A stretch of 64,000 nucleotides of DNA. It comes from Gallionella sp. Lineage in GTDB: Bacteria; Pseudomonadota; Gammaproteobacteria; Burkholderiales; Gallionellaceae. The stretch is taken from the NCBI GenBank assembly GCA_030645535.1, contig JAUSNM010000015.1, positions 1-64,000 of the forward strand. Direction: 5' to 3'. The notes beneath the pieces were generated by a model. It saw nothing but the letters and a program-made list of their open reading frames with translations. It did no database searches and had not been told where the DNA came from. This document shows positions 26,129 through 35,214 of this stretch, in pieces (the stretch's first letter is position 1; every line of letters starts with the position of its first letter). The position numbers and the translations under genes were made by a program.

Positions 26129-28045
26129 ATGGCAAGCAATATATTTGGTGCGTCACTGAGTGGCATGAATGCAGCGCAGTATGGGTTGAGCACAACCCAG
26201 CATAATATTGCCAATGCCAATACCCCCGGGTACACCCGGCAGTCGACGATACTGAGCGCGCAACTGGCTCAGTCTACGGGTTTCGGATTCGTCGGGCAGG
26301 GTGTCGCCGTTACCGGCGTTGTCAGAGCCTATGATCAGTTCCTGACCTCACAGGTGCGCCAGGAGCAAAGTCAGGCCAGTTACCTGTCTACCTATCTGGC
26401 ATCCATAAAGCAGATTGACAATATGATTGCCGATCCTGACGCCGGGGTTTCTCCCGCGATTCAGGGTTTTTTCACTGCAACAAGTGCGATGGCCAGTGCG
26501 CCTGAGTCTATCCCCGCCCGAGACGTTGTCCTGAGCGCGGCGCAAATTGCCGTCGGTCGTTTTCAGGGTATGGATCAGCGCTTGACGGATATCTCCAATA
26601 GCCTGACCGGGCAAATTACCGGCAGCATACAAAATGTGAATACCTATGCTGCGCAGATATCCACGCTGAATACCAGCATTAAAAATGCAGTTGCCTCAGC
26701 TCAGCCGGGGCAGCAACCTAATGATTTGCTGGATCAGCGCGATCAAATAATTAATTTATTGAATAAAGAGATAAAAGTAACGGTTCAGCCACAGACTGAC
26801 GGTTCGCTGAATGTGTTTATCGGCAACGGGCAGGCACTGGTGGTTGGTGATCAGGTGATGGGATTGCAGGGGGTGCAAAATCCCAGTGATCCGAGCAAAG
26901 TGGACGTTGCCTATTTGTATAACGGCAAGACCATTACGCTGCAGCAAAGCAGTCTGCAAGGCGGTAATTTAGGCGCGTACCTGACTTTCAGGGATCAGAC
27001 TCTGGAACCTGCGCGTAACGCGTTAGGACGTGTTGCAATTGGTCTGGCTACCAACATCAATCAGCAAAATCAAATGGGACAGGATCTGAATGGCGCACTG
27101 GGCGGCAATATATTTAATGCTGCAGCGCCGCGCGTGAGTGTTGGCGCGAATAATACCGGCGGCGCCACTGTGAGTGCGGCGATTTCCAGTGTGTCGGCAC
27201 TGACGACCAGCGACTATCAGCTCAAGTTTGATGGCACAAACTACTCGATGACGCGCCTGACGGATAATGTGGTTACCAATCTTGGTGCAACGTTGCCCGG
27301 GCTGAGTGTGGACGGGTTTACTGCCAGCATTGCTACAGGTGCGATGAACGCCGGGGACAGCTTTCTGATCCGTCCTACGGCTAATGCGGCGCGCGACATC
27401 GCCGTGATGACAACGGATCCGAATAAATTGGCGACCGCTGCGCCGATGCTTGCCAGCAAGGCTCTGACTAATACGGGTACCGGAGCTATCGCTGCGGGTA
27501 CGGTAAATACGCCACTGCCGCTCAATGCGAATTTACAGGCGACGGTGAGTATTACGTTTACCAGTCCGACCACCTTCGATGTGTCGGGTACAGGAACGGG
27601 TAATCCCGTTGGCTTGGTTTACCCGACGGCTTCTGGCAATATTACTTATAACGGCTGGACGACACAAATCACCGGGGCGCCGGCTGCGGGTGATGTATTT
27701 AACATGGCCTCCAACACGACCGCAACGGGCGACAACCGTAATGCCTTGTTGATGGCCGCGATGCAAACCCAGAATTTATTGGCCAACGGGACGACCAGTT
27801 TTCAGGGGGCATATAGCCAGCTGGTCGGATCAATTGGTGCCAAAACCAGTGAGTTGACGATAACGAGCACGGCACAGGATGCCATGGTGACTCAGACTGT
27901 CGCTAACCAGCAATCTGTATCCGGGGTTAATCTGGATGAGGAAGCTGCGAATTTAATCCGTTATCAAAGAGCCTATCAAGCTGCGGCAAAGGCGATGCAA
28001 ATTGCCAATACCATGTTTGATTCGCTGTTGACATTAGGAAGGTAG
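26129..28045 (+). CDS. flgK: FlgK, hook-filament junction protein (HAP1)
   Basis: 638 residues. ASNIFGASLSGMNAAQYGLS and NIANANTPGYTRQST form the D0/D1 start; GVNLDEEAANLIRYQRAYQAAAKAM is the conserved C-terminal helix. A central domain (about 447-530) with FTSPTTFDVSG, a Gly/Thr-rich stretch and ITGAPAAGDVFNM also occurs in FlgL. It forms the first junction ring between hook and filament. Driven by the FliA promoter at 26063 and co-transcribed with flgL 7 bases later. Confidence 0.96.
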   Translation: MASNIFGASLSGMNAAQYGLSTTQHNIANANTPGYTRQSTILSAQLAQSTGFGFVGQGVAVTGVVRAYDQFLTSQVRQEQSQASYLSTYLASIKQIDNMIADPDAGVSPAIQGFFTATSAMASAPESIPARDVVLSAAQIAVGRFQGMDQRLTDISNSLTGQITGSIQNVNTYAAQISTLNTSIKNAVASAQPGQQPNDLLDQRDQIINLLNKEIKVTVQPQTDGSLNVFIGNGQALVVGDQVMGLQGVQNPSDPSKVDVAYLYNGKTITLQQSSLQGGNLGAYLTFRDQTLEPARNALGRVAIGLATNINQQNQMGQDLNGALGGNIFNAAAPRVSVGANNTGGATVSAAISSVSALTTSDYQLKFDGTNYSMTRLTDNVVTNLGATLPGLSVDGFTASIATGAMNAGDSFLIRPTANAARDIAVMTTDPNKLATAAPMLASKALTNTGTGAIAAGTVNTPLPLNANLQATVSITFTSPTTFDVSGTGTGNPVGLVYPTASGNITYNGWTTQITGAPAAGDVFNMASNTTATGDNRNALLMAAMQTQNLLANGTTSFQGAYSQLVGSIGAKTSELTITSTAQDAMVTQTVANQQSVSGVNLDEEAANLIRYQRAYQAAAKAMQIANTMFDSLLTLGR

Positions 28046-28052
28046 GTGTGAC

Positions 28053-29276
28053 ATGCGTGTAAGCTCAAATACTATTTTCGACAGCAATGTGGCGGCCCTG
28101 GGGCAGCAGCAAGCCAGATTGCTACAGACTCAGCAGCAGATCGCCACCGGCAGGCGGCTTCTGACTGCGGCATCTGATCCGGTAGCGGCGACTCGCGCGC
28201 TGGATATCACGCAGGCGGATGGCATCCTTACCCAGCAGACCTTAAATCGCGGCGCTGCCCGTGATCCTATTTCGATTGCAGAGAGTACCTTGCAAAGTGT
28301 GACCACGCTAATCCAGGATGCCAAGACTGCCGCCGTGTATGGCGGTAATGGTACGCTCACTGCGGCCGATCGCGCTTCGCTGGCGACAGAGATTGGTGGA
28401 CGTCTGCAGGAGTTGATGGGTTTGGCGAATAACACGGACGGCAGCGGGAACTATTTATTTTCCGGCTTTCAATCCAAGACGCCTCCGTTTGTTGATTCAC
28501 CCGCCGGTGTGATCTATAACGGCGACGACGGAAAGCGCATGATACAAGTCAGCGCGGGCCGGCAAATTGCAGCGAATGACAGCGGCGCAGATGTGTTTAT
28601 GCGTATCAAAAACGGCAATGGCGCTTTCGCTACCCAAGCCACTGCTGCCAATACCGGAACCGGGGTGATCAGTGTGGGGTCGGTAACCAATCCGGCGGCG
28701 CTGGTGCCGGGAAATAATTACAGTATCAATTTCACCAGTCCGACTACTTATGATGTGACCTATTCTAATCCGACTGCCACGCCTGCGGTTCCCCCATTAA
28801 CACCCATGGCGCCACCCTTGACGGCACAGCCCTATGTGAGCGGGCAAGCCATTGCTTTCGGCGGCATGCAGTTTGATATTCAGGGTGCTCCGGCGACCGG
28901 GGATAGTTTTTCGGTCAAGCCCAGTTCGAACGTGAGCCTGTTCAAGACGCTTTCCGATTTGATCACCACGCTGAACTCACCGGCATCGGGCGCCAGTATA
29001 ACTAACGGTCTGAATACCGGCATCCAGAATCTGGATAACGCGCTGAGTAGTGTTCTGAATACGCGCGCCACATTGGGTTTGCGTCTGAATGAAATTGATG
29101 CGCTGCAGGTGACGGGAGATAACATGAGCCTGCAGTTAAAGCAAACTCTGACCACGTTGCAGGATACGGATTACAACAAGGCCATCAGCGATCTGAATCA
29201 ACAGCAGATTACGTTGCAGGCAGCACAAAAATCCTTTACCCAGGTATCAAATCTGTCGATGTTCACCTACATGTAA
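28053..29276 (+). CDS. flgL: FlgL, hook-filament junction protein (HAP3)
   Basis: 407 residues. Flagellin-like N-terminus MRVSSNTIFDSNVAALGQQQ with QQIATGRRLLTAASDPVAATR and C-terminus LNQQQITLQAAQKSFTQVS. Residues about 199-290 hold a beta-rich domain (INFTSPTTYDV...IQGAPATGDSFSV) matching one in FlgK. It connects FlgK to the flagellin filament. Followed by a hairpin that probably ends the flg transcript. Confidence 0.95.
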   Translation: MRVSSNTIFDSNVAALGQQQARLLQTQQQIATGRRLLTAASDPVAATRALDITQADGILTQQTLNRGAARDPISIAESTLQSVTTLIQDAKTAAVYGGNGTLTAADRASLATEIGGRLQELMGLANNTDGSGNYLFSGFQSKTPPFVDSPAGVIYNGDDGKRMIQVSAGRQIAANDSGADVFMRIKNGNGAFATQATAANTGTGVISVGSVTNPAALVPGNNYSINFTSPTTYDVTYSNPTATPAVPPLTPMAPPLTAQPYVSGQAIAFGGMQFDIQGAPATGDSFSVKPSSNVSLFKTLSDLITTLNSPASGASITNGLNTGIQNLDNALSSVLNTRATLGLRLNEIDALQVTGDNMSLQLKQTLTTLQDTDYNKAISDLNQQQITLQAAQKSFTQVSNLSMFTYM

Positions 29277-29286
29277 CGTTCAGGAA

Positions 29287-29313
29287 GTCGCTGCGTGAGC
29301 ATCGCGTAGCGAC
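29287..29313 (+). terminator. Hairpin after flgL
   Basis: GTCGCTGCG at 29287-29295 pairs with CGTAGCGAC at 29305-29313 (one G-T pair); AGGA/TCCT flanks extend the stem with a bulge. No long U-tract follows. It sits 10 bases after the flgL stop and separates the flg genes from minCDE. Confidence 0.5.
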
Positions 29314-29423
29314 TCCTTAAACCTGCACCCTCTGCACTCGTTTTCAGGTTACACTCCGCGACTTTAACCGTACGGGTTGGTATTAGGCCTGTCCGGTCCA
29401 GACCTTCTGAAAAATTAACAAAT

Positions 29424-30215
29424 ATGACGCGCGAAGAACCTGCATTTAAAATAAAAACCGGCAACCTGTCCGTGTTGCAGCTCCACATTCTGACCACTGA
29501 TCTGGCTCAGATCAAACAACAGTTGGCGCTACGCTTAGCTCAAACACCGGATTTTTTTGCCAGCACACCCATTGTGCTGGAGCTGTCCGCGATTGCACAG
29601 TCAGGTACAGGGCTTGATTTCACCGAACTGGTGTCGTTTATGCTGAATCATGGTATGTGTGCAGCGGGTGTGGTTGGTGGTTCCGCAGAGCAGCGTGAAG
29701 ACGCCATACAGGCAGGGCTGGGACTGTTTCCGGACGTGCTCGCAAGAAGCCCGATGCGGAGCGCGACGGATGATGCGCTTGCAGTCACCGGAATTTACGC
29801 TGCGCTAGCACCTGTTCAGCCAGATCTGCCTGGATTGGAAGCCGCCAGTGCTGATAAGGAACCGGCCGCGCCTTTGCTCCGGCCTACCATGGTGATCGAC
29901 AAGCCAGTCCGCACGGGTCAGCGCATCTACGCCGAAGGGGCCAATCTGGTGGTGTTAGCCATCGTCAATGCGGGGGCGGAGTTGATCGCAGACGGTGATA
30001 TCCATGTCTATGCACCGATGCGGGGTAAAGCCATCGCTGGCGCACAAGGCAATGAAGCGGCGTGTATTTTTGTGCATGGCATGGAGGCGGAACTGCTGTC
30101 GATCGCCGGGTGTTTCAAGGTGTTTGAAGACGGTATTCCGGAAAGTGTGCGCGCTAAACCGGCCAGAGTTCATCTGGATGGCTCTCGTTTGGTGATTCAA
30201 CCCCTCAATTACTAG
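29424..30215 (+). CDS. minC: MinC, septum-site inhibitor
   Basis: 263 residues. N-terminal MinC_N domain (FKIKTGNLSVLQLHILTTDL) and C-terminal beta-helix domain with RTGQRIYAEGANLVVLAIVNAGAELIADGDIHVYAPMRGKAIAG (partly shown), the hallmark of MinC. Between them is an alanine/proline-rich linker. It blocks FtsZ polymerisation near the poles when bound to MinD. First gene of minCDE, with minD 71 bases downstream. Confidence 0.97.
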   Translation: MTREEPAFKIKTGNLSVLQLHILTTDLAQIKQQLALRLAQTPDFFASTPIVLELSAIAQSGTGLDFTELVSFMLNHGMCAAGVVGGSAEQREDAIQAGLGLFPDVLARSPMRSATDDALAVTGIYAALAPVQPDLPGLEAASADKEPAAPLLRPTMVIDKPVRTGQRIYAEGANLVVLAIVNAGAELIADGDIHVYAPMRGKAIAGAQGNEAACIFVHGMEAELLSIAGCFKVFEDGIPESVRAKPARVHLDGSRLVIQPLNY

Positions 30216-30286
30216 CGGTAAGTTTTAGATATTGTCGCTTTGCGGTTAAAATGAGCGACTATCATCAATTGTTCAGGAAATGAAAC

Positions 30287-31096
30287 GTGGCTAAAGTTAT
30301 TGTGGTTACTTCAGGGAAAGGCGGCGTGGGTAAAACAACTACCAGCGCCAGCTTCTCCAGTGGTCTGGCTATGCGCGGCAACAAGACCGTGGTTATCGAC
30401 TTCGATGTAGGCTTGCGTAACCTGGATCTGATCATGGGCTGCGAGCGGCGCGTGGTGTACGACATCATCAATGTCATCAATGGTGAGGTCTCGCTCAAAC
30501 AGGCGCTGATCAAGGACAAGAACTGCGATAACTTATTTATCCTGCCCGCCTCACAGACACGTGACAAAGATGCGCTCAACCTCGAAGGTGTCGAGCGTAT
30601 TCTGGATGAACTCAAGGAAAGCTTTGATTACATCGTCTGTGATTCCCCGGCAGGTATCGAATCGGGTGCCTTCACCGCGATGTATTTCGCCGATGAAGCG
30701 CTGGTGGTGACCAATCCGGAAGTCTCGTCTGTGCGCGACTCTGATCGCATCCTGGGTATCCTCGCTGCCAAATCGAAACGCGCGGTAGAGGGGTTGGAGC
30801 CTGTCAAAGAACACTTGCTGGTTACCCGTTATGATCCAAAGCGCGTAAATTCGGGTGCGATGTTGTCGGTCGTCGACATTCAGGAAATTTTGCGTATTCC
30901 GCTGCTGGGCGTGATTCCTGAATCCGAGTCCGTGCTGCAGGCATCAAACTCCGGAACCCCTGCCATCCATCTTGAAAAGAGCGATGTGGCAGAGGCCTAT
31001 CGGGACGTGGTGGGTCGCTTCATGGGTGAAGACTTGCCGATGCGTTTCATTAACGAAAAGGCAGGGTTCTTCAAACGACTGCTGGGAGGAAACTGA
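30287..31096 (+). CDS. minD: MinD, septum-site ATPase
   Basis: 269 residues, the standard length. Deviant Walker [10 protein letters not shown] near residues 10-18, [14 protein letters not shown], and [11 protein letters not shown] as in all MinD. The C-terminal amphipathic membrane helix is [11 protein letters not shown]. It recruits MinC to the membrane and oscillates with MinE. minE starts one base after its stop. Confidence 0.98.
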   Translation: MAKVIVVTSGKGGVGKTTTSASFSSGLAMRGNKTVVIDFDVGLRNLDLIMGCERRVVYDIINVINGEVSLKQALIKDKNCDNLFILPASQTRDKDALNLEGVERILDELKESFDYIVCDSPAGIESGAFTAMYFADEALVVTNPEVSSVRDSDRILGILAAKSKRAVEGLEPVKEHLLVTRYDPKRVNSGAMLSVVDIQEILRIPLLGVIPESESVLQASNSGTPAIHLEKSDVAEAYRDVVGRFMGEDLPMRFINEKAGFFKRLLGGN

Positions 31097-31097
31097 G

Positions 31098-31379
31098 ATG
31101 TCCATGATTGATGGTCTGATTGACTACCTGCGTGGCAACGAAAAGAAAACTGCTGTCGTTGCCAAGGAGCGTTTGCAAATCATCCTGGCCCATGAGCGTG
31201 CGGGACGAGGGACGGCGACGCCCGATTACCTGCCTGCTCTGCAAGAGGAGTTGATGGCGGTGATTGCGAAGTATATCCATGTGGACCGCGATTCATTCAA
31301 GGTTCAACTGGAGAAACACGATCAATATGATGTTCTGGAGTTGAACATTACGCTGCCGGACAAGATGAACGCACGATAG
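31098..31379 (+). CDS. minE: MinE, cell division topological factor
   Basis: 93 residues from the ATG at 31098, preceded by the GGAGG at 31086-31090; a much longer frame overlaps minD and is rejected. [13 protein letters not shown] is the membrane-targeting start, [14 protein letters not shown] the MinD-contacting helix and the rest the dimerisation domain. It stimulates MinD ATPase and drives pole-to-pole oscillation. Confidence 0.97.
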   Translation: MSMIDGLIDYLRGNEKKTAVVAKERLQIILAHERAGRGTATPDYLPALQEELMAVIAKYIHVDRDSFKVQLEKHDQYDVLELNITLPDKMNAR

Positions 31380-31399
31380 CAATTAATAATTATTAATTG
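31380..31399. terminator. Perfect AT-rich 20-bp palindrome between minE and fliR
   Basis: The sequence from CAATTAATAA to TTATTAATTG is exactly self-complementary and fills almost the whole 23-base gap between the convergent genes. It could act as a weak bidirectional transcript end; a DNA-binding site is the alternative. Confidence 0.45.
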
Positions 31400-31402
31400 G
31401 TG

Positions 31403-32179
31403 TTACGGCAGCTTCACCAGTTTGAGTGCGGTCGCCAATGCCTCTCCGATAATCCTGTCCAGGATGGGGCTGAAGTAGGGCATGGAAAAGCTCAGTATGA
31501 AAAAACCTACTGCCAGTGTGATTGGAAAACCGATCGCAAACAGGTTGAGTTGCTGGGCAGCACGCGTCAGTATGCCCAGCGCCAGATTGGTGATGAGCAA
31601 TGCAGCCAGCAAGGGTAAAGATATTTGCAGCCCATAGGCAAAGATACTCGCCCCCCATTGGGCAGCTGTATAAAAACTCTTGGCGGGCATCATTTCGCCG
31701 ACAGGTAGCGTATGGAAGCTTTCTGCGACCAGGGACAGCATCATCAAGTGTCCATTCATAGCCAGAAATGCCAGTGAAGCTATGATGCCCAGCCATTGCG
31801 CGATGACGGGTGAGAAAGAGGCACTTTGCGGGTTATAAAAACTGGCAAACCCCAATCCCATTTGCAGCCCGGCAAATTCGCCGGCCATCTCCACAGCGGT
31901 AAAAATCAGGCGCATCGTGAAACCCATCGCGGTGCCGATAATAATTTGCTGAACTATGATGAGTAAGCCTTGGGGAGAACCGAGGGGCACGGCTGGCATG
32001 GGGTCTAGCGTCGGTGCGATGACAATCGCAAGCAATACAGCGAGTCCGATTTTTACGCGCATGGGCGCTTGTTTGTTGCCAAAGATAGGCGCGCTGGAAA
32101 TTAAGGCTAACAGGCGCACCATCGGAAACATCAGCGTGGCGAGCCACATATCCAGTTGCGCACTGGTGATGTTGATCAC
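31403..32179 (-). CDS. fliR: FliR, flagellar export gate component
   Basis: 258 residues, five or six membrane spans, typical length. FliR features: the N-terminal VRLLALISSAPIFGNKQAP with the conserved P-x-F-x-x-x-x-x-P pattern, GFTMRLIFTAVEMAGEFAGLQMGLGFA and a hydrophobic C-terminus. It forms the FliPQR pore for export of rod, hook and filament proteins. Last gene of the fliF-R operon. Confidence 0.94.
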   Translation of the reverse strand: MINITSAQLDMWLATLMFPMVRLLALISSAPIFGNKQAPMRVKIGLAVLLAIVIAPTLDPMPAVPLGSPQGLLIIVQQIIIGTAMGFTMRLIFTAVEMAGEFAGLQMGLGFASFYNPQSASFSPVIAQWLGIIASLAFLAMNGHLMMLSLVAESFHTLPVGEMMPAKSFYTAAQWGASIFAYGLQISLPLLAALLITNLALGILTRAAQQLNLFAIGFPITLAVGFFILSFSMPYFSPILDRIIGEALATALKLVKLP

Positions 32180-32245
32180 GAATTAACCCGTGTGCCTTTA
32201 AGGCAGGTGTGGGGCCGTAGATTCTTCAGAGAAGTTGTTTTCTCC

Positions 32246-32273
32246 TTATTCCTTGTCCCTTGTCCCTTGTCCA
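32246..32273. repeat. 7-bp repeat array between fliQ and fliR
   Basis: Units TTATTCC, TTGTCCC, TTGTCCC, TTGTCCA in 7-base register, five bases before the fliQ stop codon on the plus strand. The 98-base gap is the longest inside the otherwise compact fliL-R run and consists mostly of this array. Confidence 0.75.
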
Positions 32274-32277
32274 CTTT

Positions 32278-32547
32278 TTATCCTACCATCCAGGGGATGT
32301 TGCCATACAGGCGTCGGATGAAATCCACCATCATAGTAACCATCCACGGCCCCGCGATAATCAATACCAGAAAAATTCCCACTAATTTCGGAATGAACGA
32401 TAAGGTCTGTTCGTTGATTTGAGTGGCCGCCTGAAATATGCTCACTACCAGACCAATGGCCAGCGCACTGAGCAATAGCGGAGCAGCAAGCAGCAGGGTC
32501 AATTCTATGGCCTGCTGCCCCAGGGTCATGACTGATTCGGGTGTCAT
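32278..32547 (-). CDS. fliQ: FliQ, flagellar export gate component
   Basis: 89 residues with two membrane spans. TPESVMTLGQQAIELTLLLAAP and AATQINEQTLSFIPKLVG are FliQ signatures. It packs around the FliP-FliR core of the export gate. Starts 18 bases after fliP. Confidence 0.95.
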   Translation of the reverse strand: MTPESVMTLGQQAIELTLLLAAPLLLSALAIGLVVSIFQAATQINEQTLSFIPKLVGIFLVLIIAGPWMVTMMVDFIRRLYGNIPWMVG

Positions 32548-32565
32548 TATTGTTTTATCTTATGG

Positions 32566-33312
32566 CTAAGTGTAAAAACTCTGTGCGAGAGAACCGATCA
32601 GCAGGTTCCAGCCATCAGCCAGAACGAACAGCATGATTTTGAAAGGCAGTGAGATGATGGATGGCGATACCATCATCATACCCATCGACATCAGCACGCT
32701 GGCGACCACCATGTCGATGATCAGAAACGGAATGAACACCACGAAACCGATCTGGAAGGCCGTCTTCAGTTCGCTGGTCACGTAAGCGGGAACCAGCAGG
32801 CGTAGCGGCACGTCATCAGCGCTTTGCAGCTCATCGCTATTCGAGATTTTTACAAACAGAGCGAGATCGGCCTGGCGGGTCTGGCGCAACATAAAGGCTT
32901 TGAGCGGCACTACGCCTTTTTCGACGGCCTGCTGCAAGTCAAGACGGCTCTCGCTATAGGGCAAATAAGCCTCGGTGTATATTTTGTCGAATACCGGTGA
33001 CATGACGAAGAAGGTCAGGAACAGCGATAAACCGATCAGCACCTGGTTCGGCGGGGACGCCGGGGTGCCGAGCGCTGAGCGCAGCATGCTCAGCACGATG
33101 ACGATGCGGGTGAAGGCGGTCATCATCAGTAAAATCGCGGGCAGAAAGCTCAAGGACGTGAGTATCAGCAGCGTTTGCAGACTCAGACTGTAACTCTGAC
33201 CGCCACCCGCTGCAGCCTTGCTGGTGATGGCAGGCACGGCAATTTCAGCCCACGCGCCGTGACTGAAGAAGAACAGCGCTAAGAACAGCAACAAACTACG
33301 GCGCATTGTCAT
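32566..33312 (-). CDS. fliP: FliP, flagellar export gate component
   Basis: 248 residues from the ATG at 33312 (MTMRRS); an ATG two codons later is equally possible, and a 16-codon extension into fliO is unlikely. Cleavable signal peptide [16 protein letters not shown]. Conserved FliP blocks: [36 protein letters not shown] and [15 protein letters not shown]. Overlaps the end of fliO by about 17 bases. Confidence 0.95.
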   Translation of the reverse strand: MTMRRSLLLFLALFFFSHGAWAEIAVPAITSKAAAGGGQSYSLSLQTLLILTSLSFLPAILLMMTAFTRIVIVLSMLRSALGTPASPPNQVLIGLSLFLTFFVMSPVFDKIYTEAYLPYSESRLDLQQAVEKGVVPLKAFMLRQTRQADLALFVKISNSDELQSADDVPLRLLVPAYVTSELKTAFQIGFVVFIPFLIIDMVVASVLMSMGMMMVSPSIISLPFKIMLFVLADGWNLLIGSLAQSFYT

Positions 33313-33772
33313 GCCCGTTGGAGCTGCGCGGTTTAAGCATGGAGGACAGCAGCCTGGCAAATTTGTTGTCAGGGGTTGACGCGGGAGAAAAATCGGATTG
33401 CAAGTCTTTTGCCATCGTGTGTAAAGTGCGTATCTGGCTGGGACCTACGCCGACTAACAGCCAGGTGTCGCCAACTTCAACCAGAACCACGCGCTCGCGC
33501 TGTCCGATCGCAACGCTGCCGATGACCTTGAGGAAGTTTCCTGTCCCTTGTTGCGCAAGATTCATGCGTTTGAGCAGCCATGCGACCGCCACAATCGCGG
33601 CCAGAACCAGCAGCAGGCTCAGGGTGACTTGTATCAGACCACCCGCGCTGACAGCAGCTGGAGGCGGTGTGTAAGCCGGCCGCGCGACGTCCAGTGCCAT
33701 TGCGGTGGTAGAACTAAACAGCAGCATGGTAGCCGTGAGACAGCGGGAGGCAGATATGGCGGGTTTGTTCAT
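33296..33772 (-). CDS. fliO: FliO, export gate assembly protein
   Basis: 158 residues. A signal-like N-terminus ends at about residue 26, then one membrane span ([25 protein letters not shown]) and the FliO core [28 protein letters not shown]. FliO stabilises FliP during gate assembly. Identification rests on the core motif and its place between fliN and fliP. Confidence 0.9.
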   Translation of the reverse strand: MNKPAISASRCLTATMLLFSSTTAMALDVARPAYTPPPAAVSAGGLIQVTLSLLLVLAAIVAVAWLLKRMNLAQQGTGNFLKVIGSVAIGQRERVVLVEVGDTWLLVGVGPSQIRTLHTMAKDLQSDFSPASTPDNKFARLLSSMLKPRSSNGHDNAP

Positions 33773-33778
33773 TTTTTA

Positions 33779-34231
33779 TTAGCGGTTAATGCGACGCAGA
33801 CGTTCGGACGGCGTAGTAATGTCGGTCAGGCGTATGCCGAGTTTATCGTTTACTACCACAACTTCACCTTGCGCTATCAGGAATCCGTTAATCATTACAT
33901 CCAGCGGTTCACCTGCCATACCGGCCAATTCGACCACTGAACCTTGCGCCAATTGCAGCAGATTCTTGATTGGCATTTTGGTGCGTCCCAGCTCAACGGT
34001 CAGTTGCACAGGAATATCCAGAATCATGTCGAGATCATTGGATGTCGTAGCACCTCCTGCCGCCCCGAATTTTTCAAACACATGGGGTTTGTCAGCTGGC
34101 GGACTGGCCGGGACTTCTTGTTCGGCCATCGCGGCTGCCCAGTCATCGGTAGCCGCAGATTCTTCCTGGGCAGATTGTTCTGACATGGCAGCACCCCAAT
34201 CATCGGCGGTGATGGCAGTTTCTTCAGACAT
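33779..34231 (-). CDS. fliN: FliN, flagellar switch protein
   Basis: 150 residues. The C-terminal SpoA domain carries DLDMILDIPVQLTVELGRTK and the end block LGIRLTDITTPSERL. The N-terminal 70 residues are acidic and contain the motif DDWxAAMxEQ twice (residues 10-19 and 29-38). FliN forms the bottom of the C ring and helps bring export substrates. Its start overlaps the fliM stop by 8 bases. Confidence 0.96.
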   Translation of the reverse strand: MSEETAITADDWGAAMSEQSAQEESAATDDWAAAMAEQEVPASPPADKPHVFEKFGAAGGATTSNDLDMILDIPVQLTVELGRTKMPIKNLLQLAQGSVVELAGMAGEPLDVMINGFLIAQGEVVVVNDKLGIRLTDITTPSERLRRINR

Positions 34232-35210
34232 GGATTTCCCCTTCGTTAGTCGTAAGCATTTTTACTATTTTGAGTGCGTATTGGTTATTGAACACGCCAT
34301 ATTTGCATTCCATTATCGGAACCCCATCTATGGAAGCCGTAATGTTCTCGTTCACATCCAGCGGTATTACATCGCCGCTGCGCATTTTTAACACTTTCTC
34401 CAGCGTGATATTGGCTTTCCCCAGCGTGGCAGCCAGTTCAATCTCGGCGCTTTGCACCTGTTTCGATAGTAGTTGTAACCAGCGTTTGTCCACCGCCAGA
34501 TGCTCACCCTGTATGTTGCTGTAGAGCAAGTCTTTGACCGGTTCCAGCGTCGAATATGGCATGCAAATGTGAAATGCCCCCCCATTGCCGCCCAGTTCGA
34601 TGTCAAACGTGGTGACGATAACGACCTCGTTCGGGGTGGCGATGTTGGCGAACTGAGGATTCATCTCGGAGCGCACAAACTCGAATTCGATAGGATAAAC
34701 GGTTTCCCATGCTTTGGCGTAGGTTTCAAATACCACGGCCAGCATTTGTTGAATAATGCGTTGCTCGGTCTGGGTAAACTCCCGCCCTTCCACACGTGTG
34801 TGAAAACGACCATCGCCGCCAAACATGTTGTCCACTACCAGAAATACCAGATTCGGGTCGAAAATGAACAGACCATTGCCGCGCAACGGCTTGGCCTGAA
34901 TGATATTCAGATTGGTAGGGACGGCAAGATTGCGGACGAATTCACCGAATTTCAATACGCGCACCGGGCCTACCGAGATTTCCGGGGTGCGACGAATGAA
35001 GTTGAACAGTCCGATGCGGAACAAGCGAGCGAAACGCTCGTTGATGATTTCCATGGTGGGCATACGCCCACGCACGATGCGTTCCTGTGATGCAAGATTA
35101 TATGCGCGAACCTCTCCAGTATCGGTTTCCGCCTCTTTGGCATCATCCGCTTCGCCATTCACCCCCTTGAGCAGGGAGTCAACTTCGTCTTGTGAGAGAA
35201 ATTCGCTCAT
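34224..35210 (-). CDS. fliM: FliM, flagellar switch protein
   Basis: 328 residues. The N-terminal CheY-P docking motif FLSQDEVDSLL is intact at 4-14. The middle domain has ASQERIVRGRMPTMEIINERF; the C-terminal SpoA domain has ALGKANITLEKVLKMRSGDVIPLD-type sequence (written here as two adjacent family blocks). Core C-ring protein that turns the CheY signal into motor reversal. Four bases separate it from fliL. Confidence 0.96.
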   Translation of the reverse strand: MSEFLSQDEVDSLLKGVNGEADDAKEAETDTGEVRAYNLASQERIVRGRMPTMEIINERFARLFRIGLFNFIRRTPEISVGPVRVLKFGEFVRNLAVPTNLNIIQAKPLRGNGLFIFDPNLVFLVVDNMFGGDGRFHTRVEGREFTQTEQRIIQQMLAVVFETYAKAWETVYPIEFEFVRSEMNPQFANIATPNEVVIVTTFDIELGGNGGAFHICMPYSTLEPVKDLLYSNIQGEHLAVDKRWLQLLSKQVQSAEIELAATLGKANITLEKVLKMRSGDVIPLDVNENITASIDGVPIMECKYGVFNNQYALKIVKMLTTNEGEIHV

Positions 35211-35214
35211 TTTT

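Noticed and set aside
30972-31097. 42-codon extension of minE
   Set aside because: It overlaps minD entirely, and the ATG at 31098 has a GGAGG ribosome site and the conserved MinE start.
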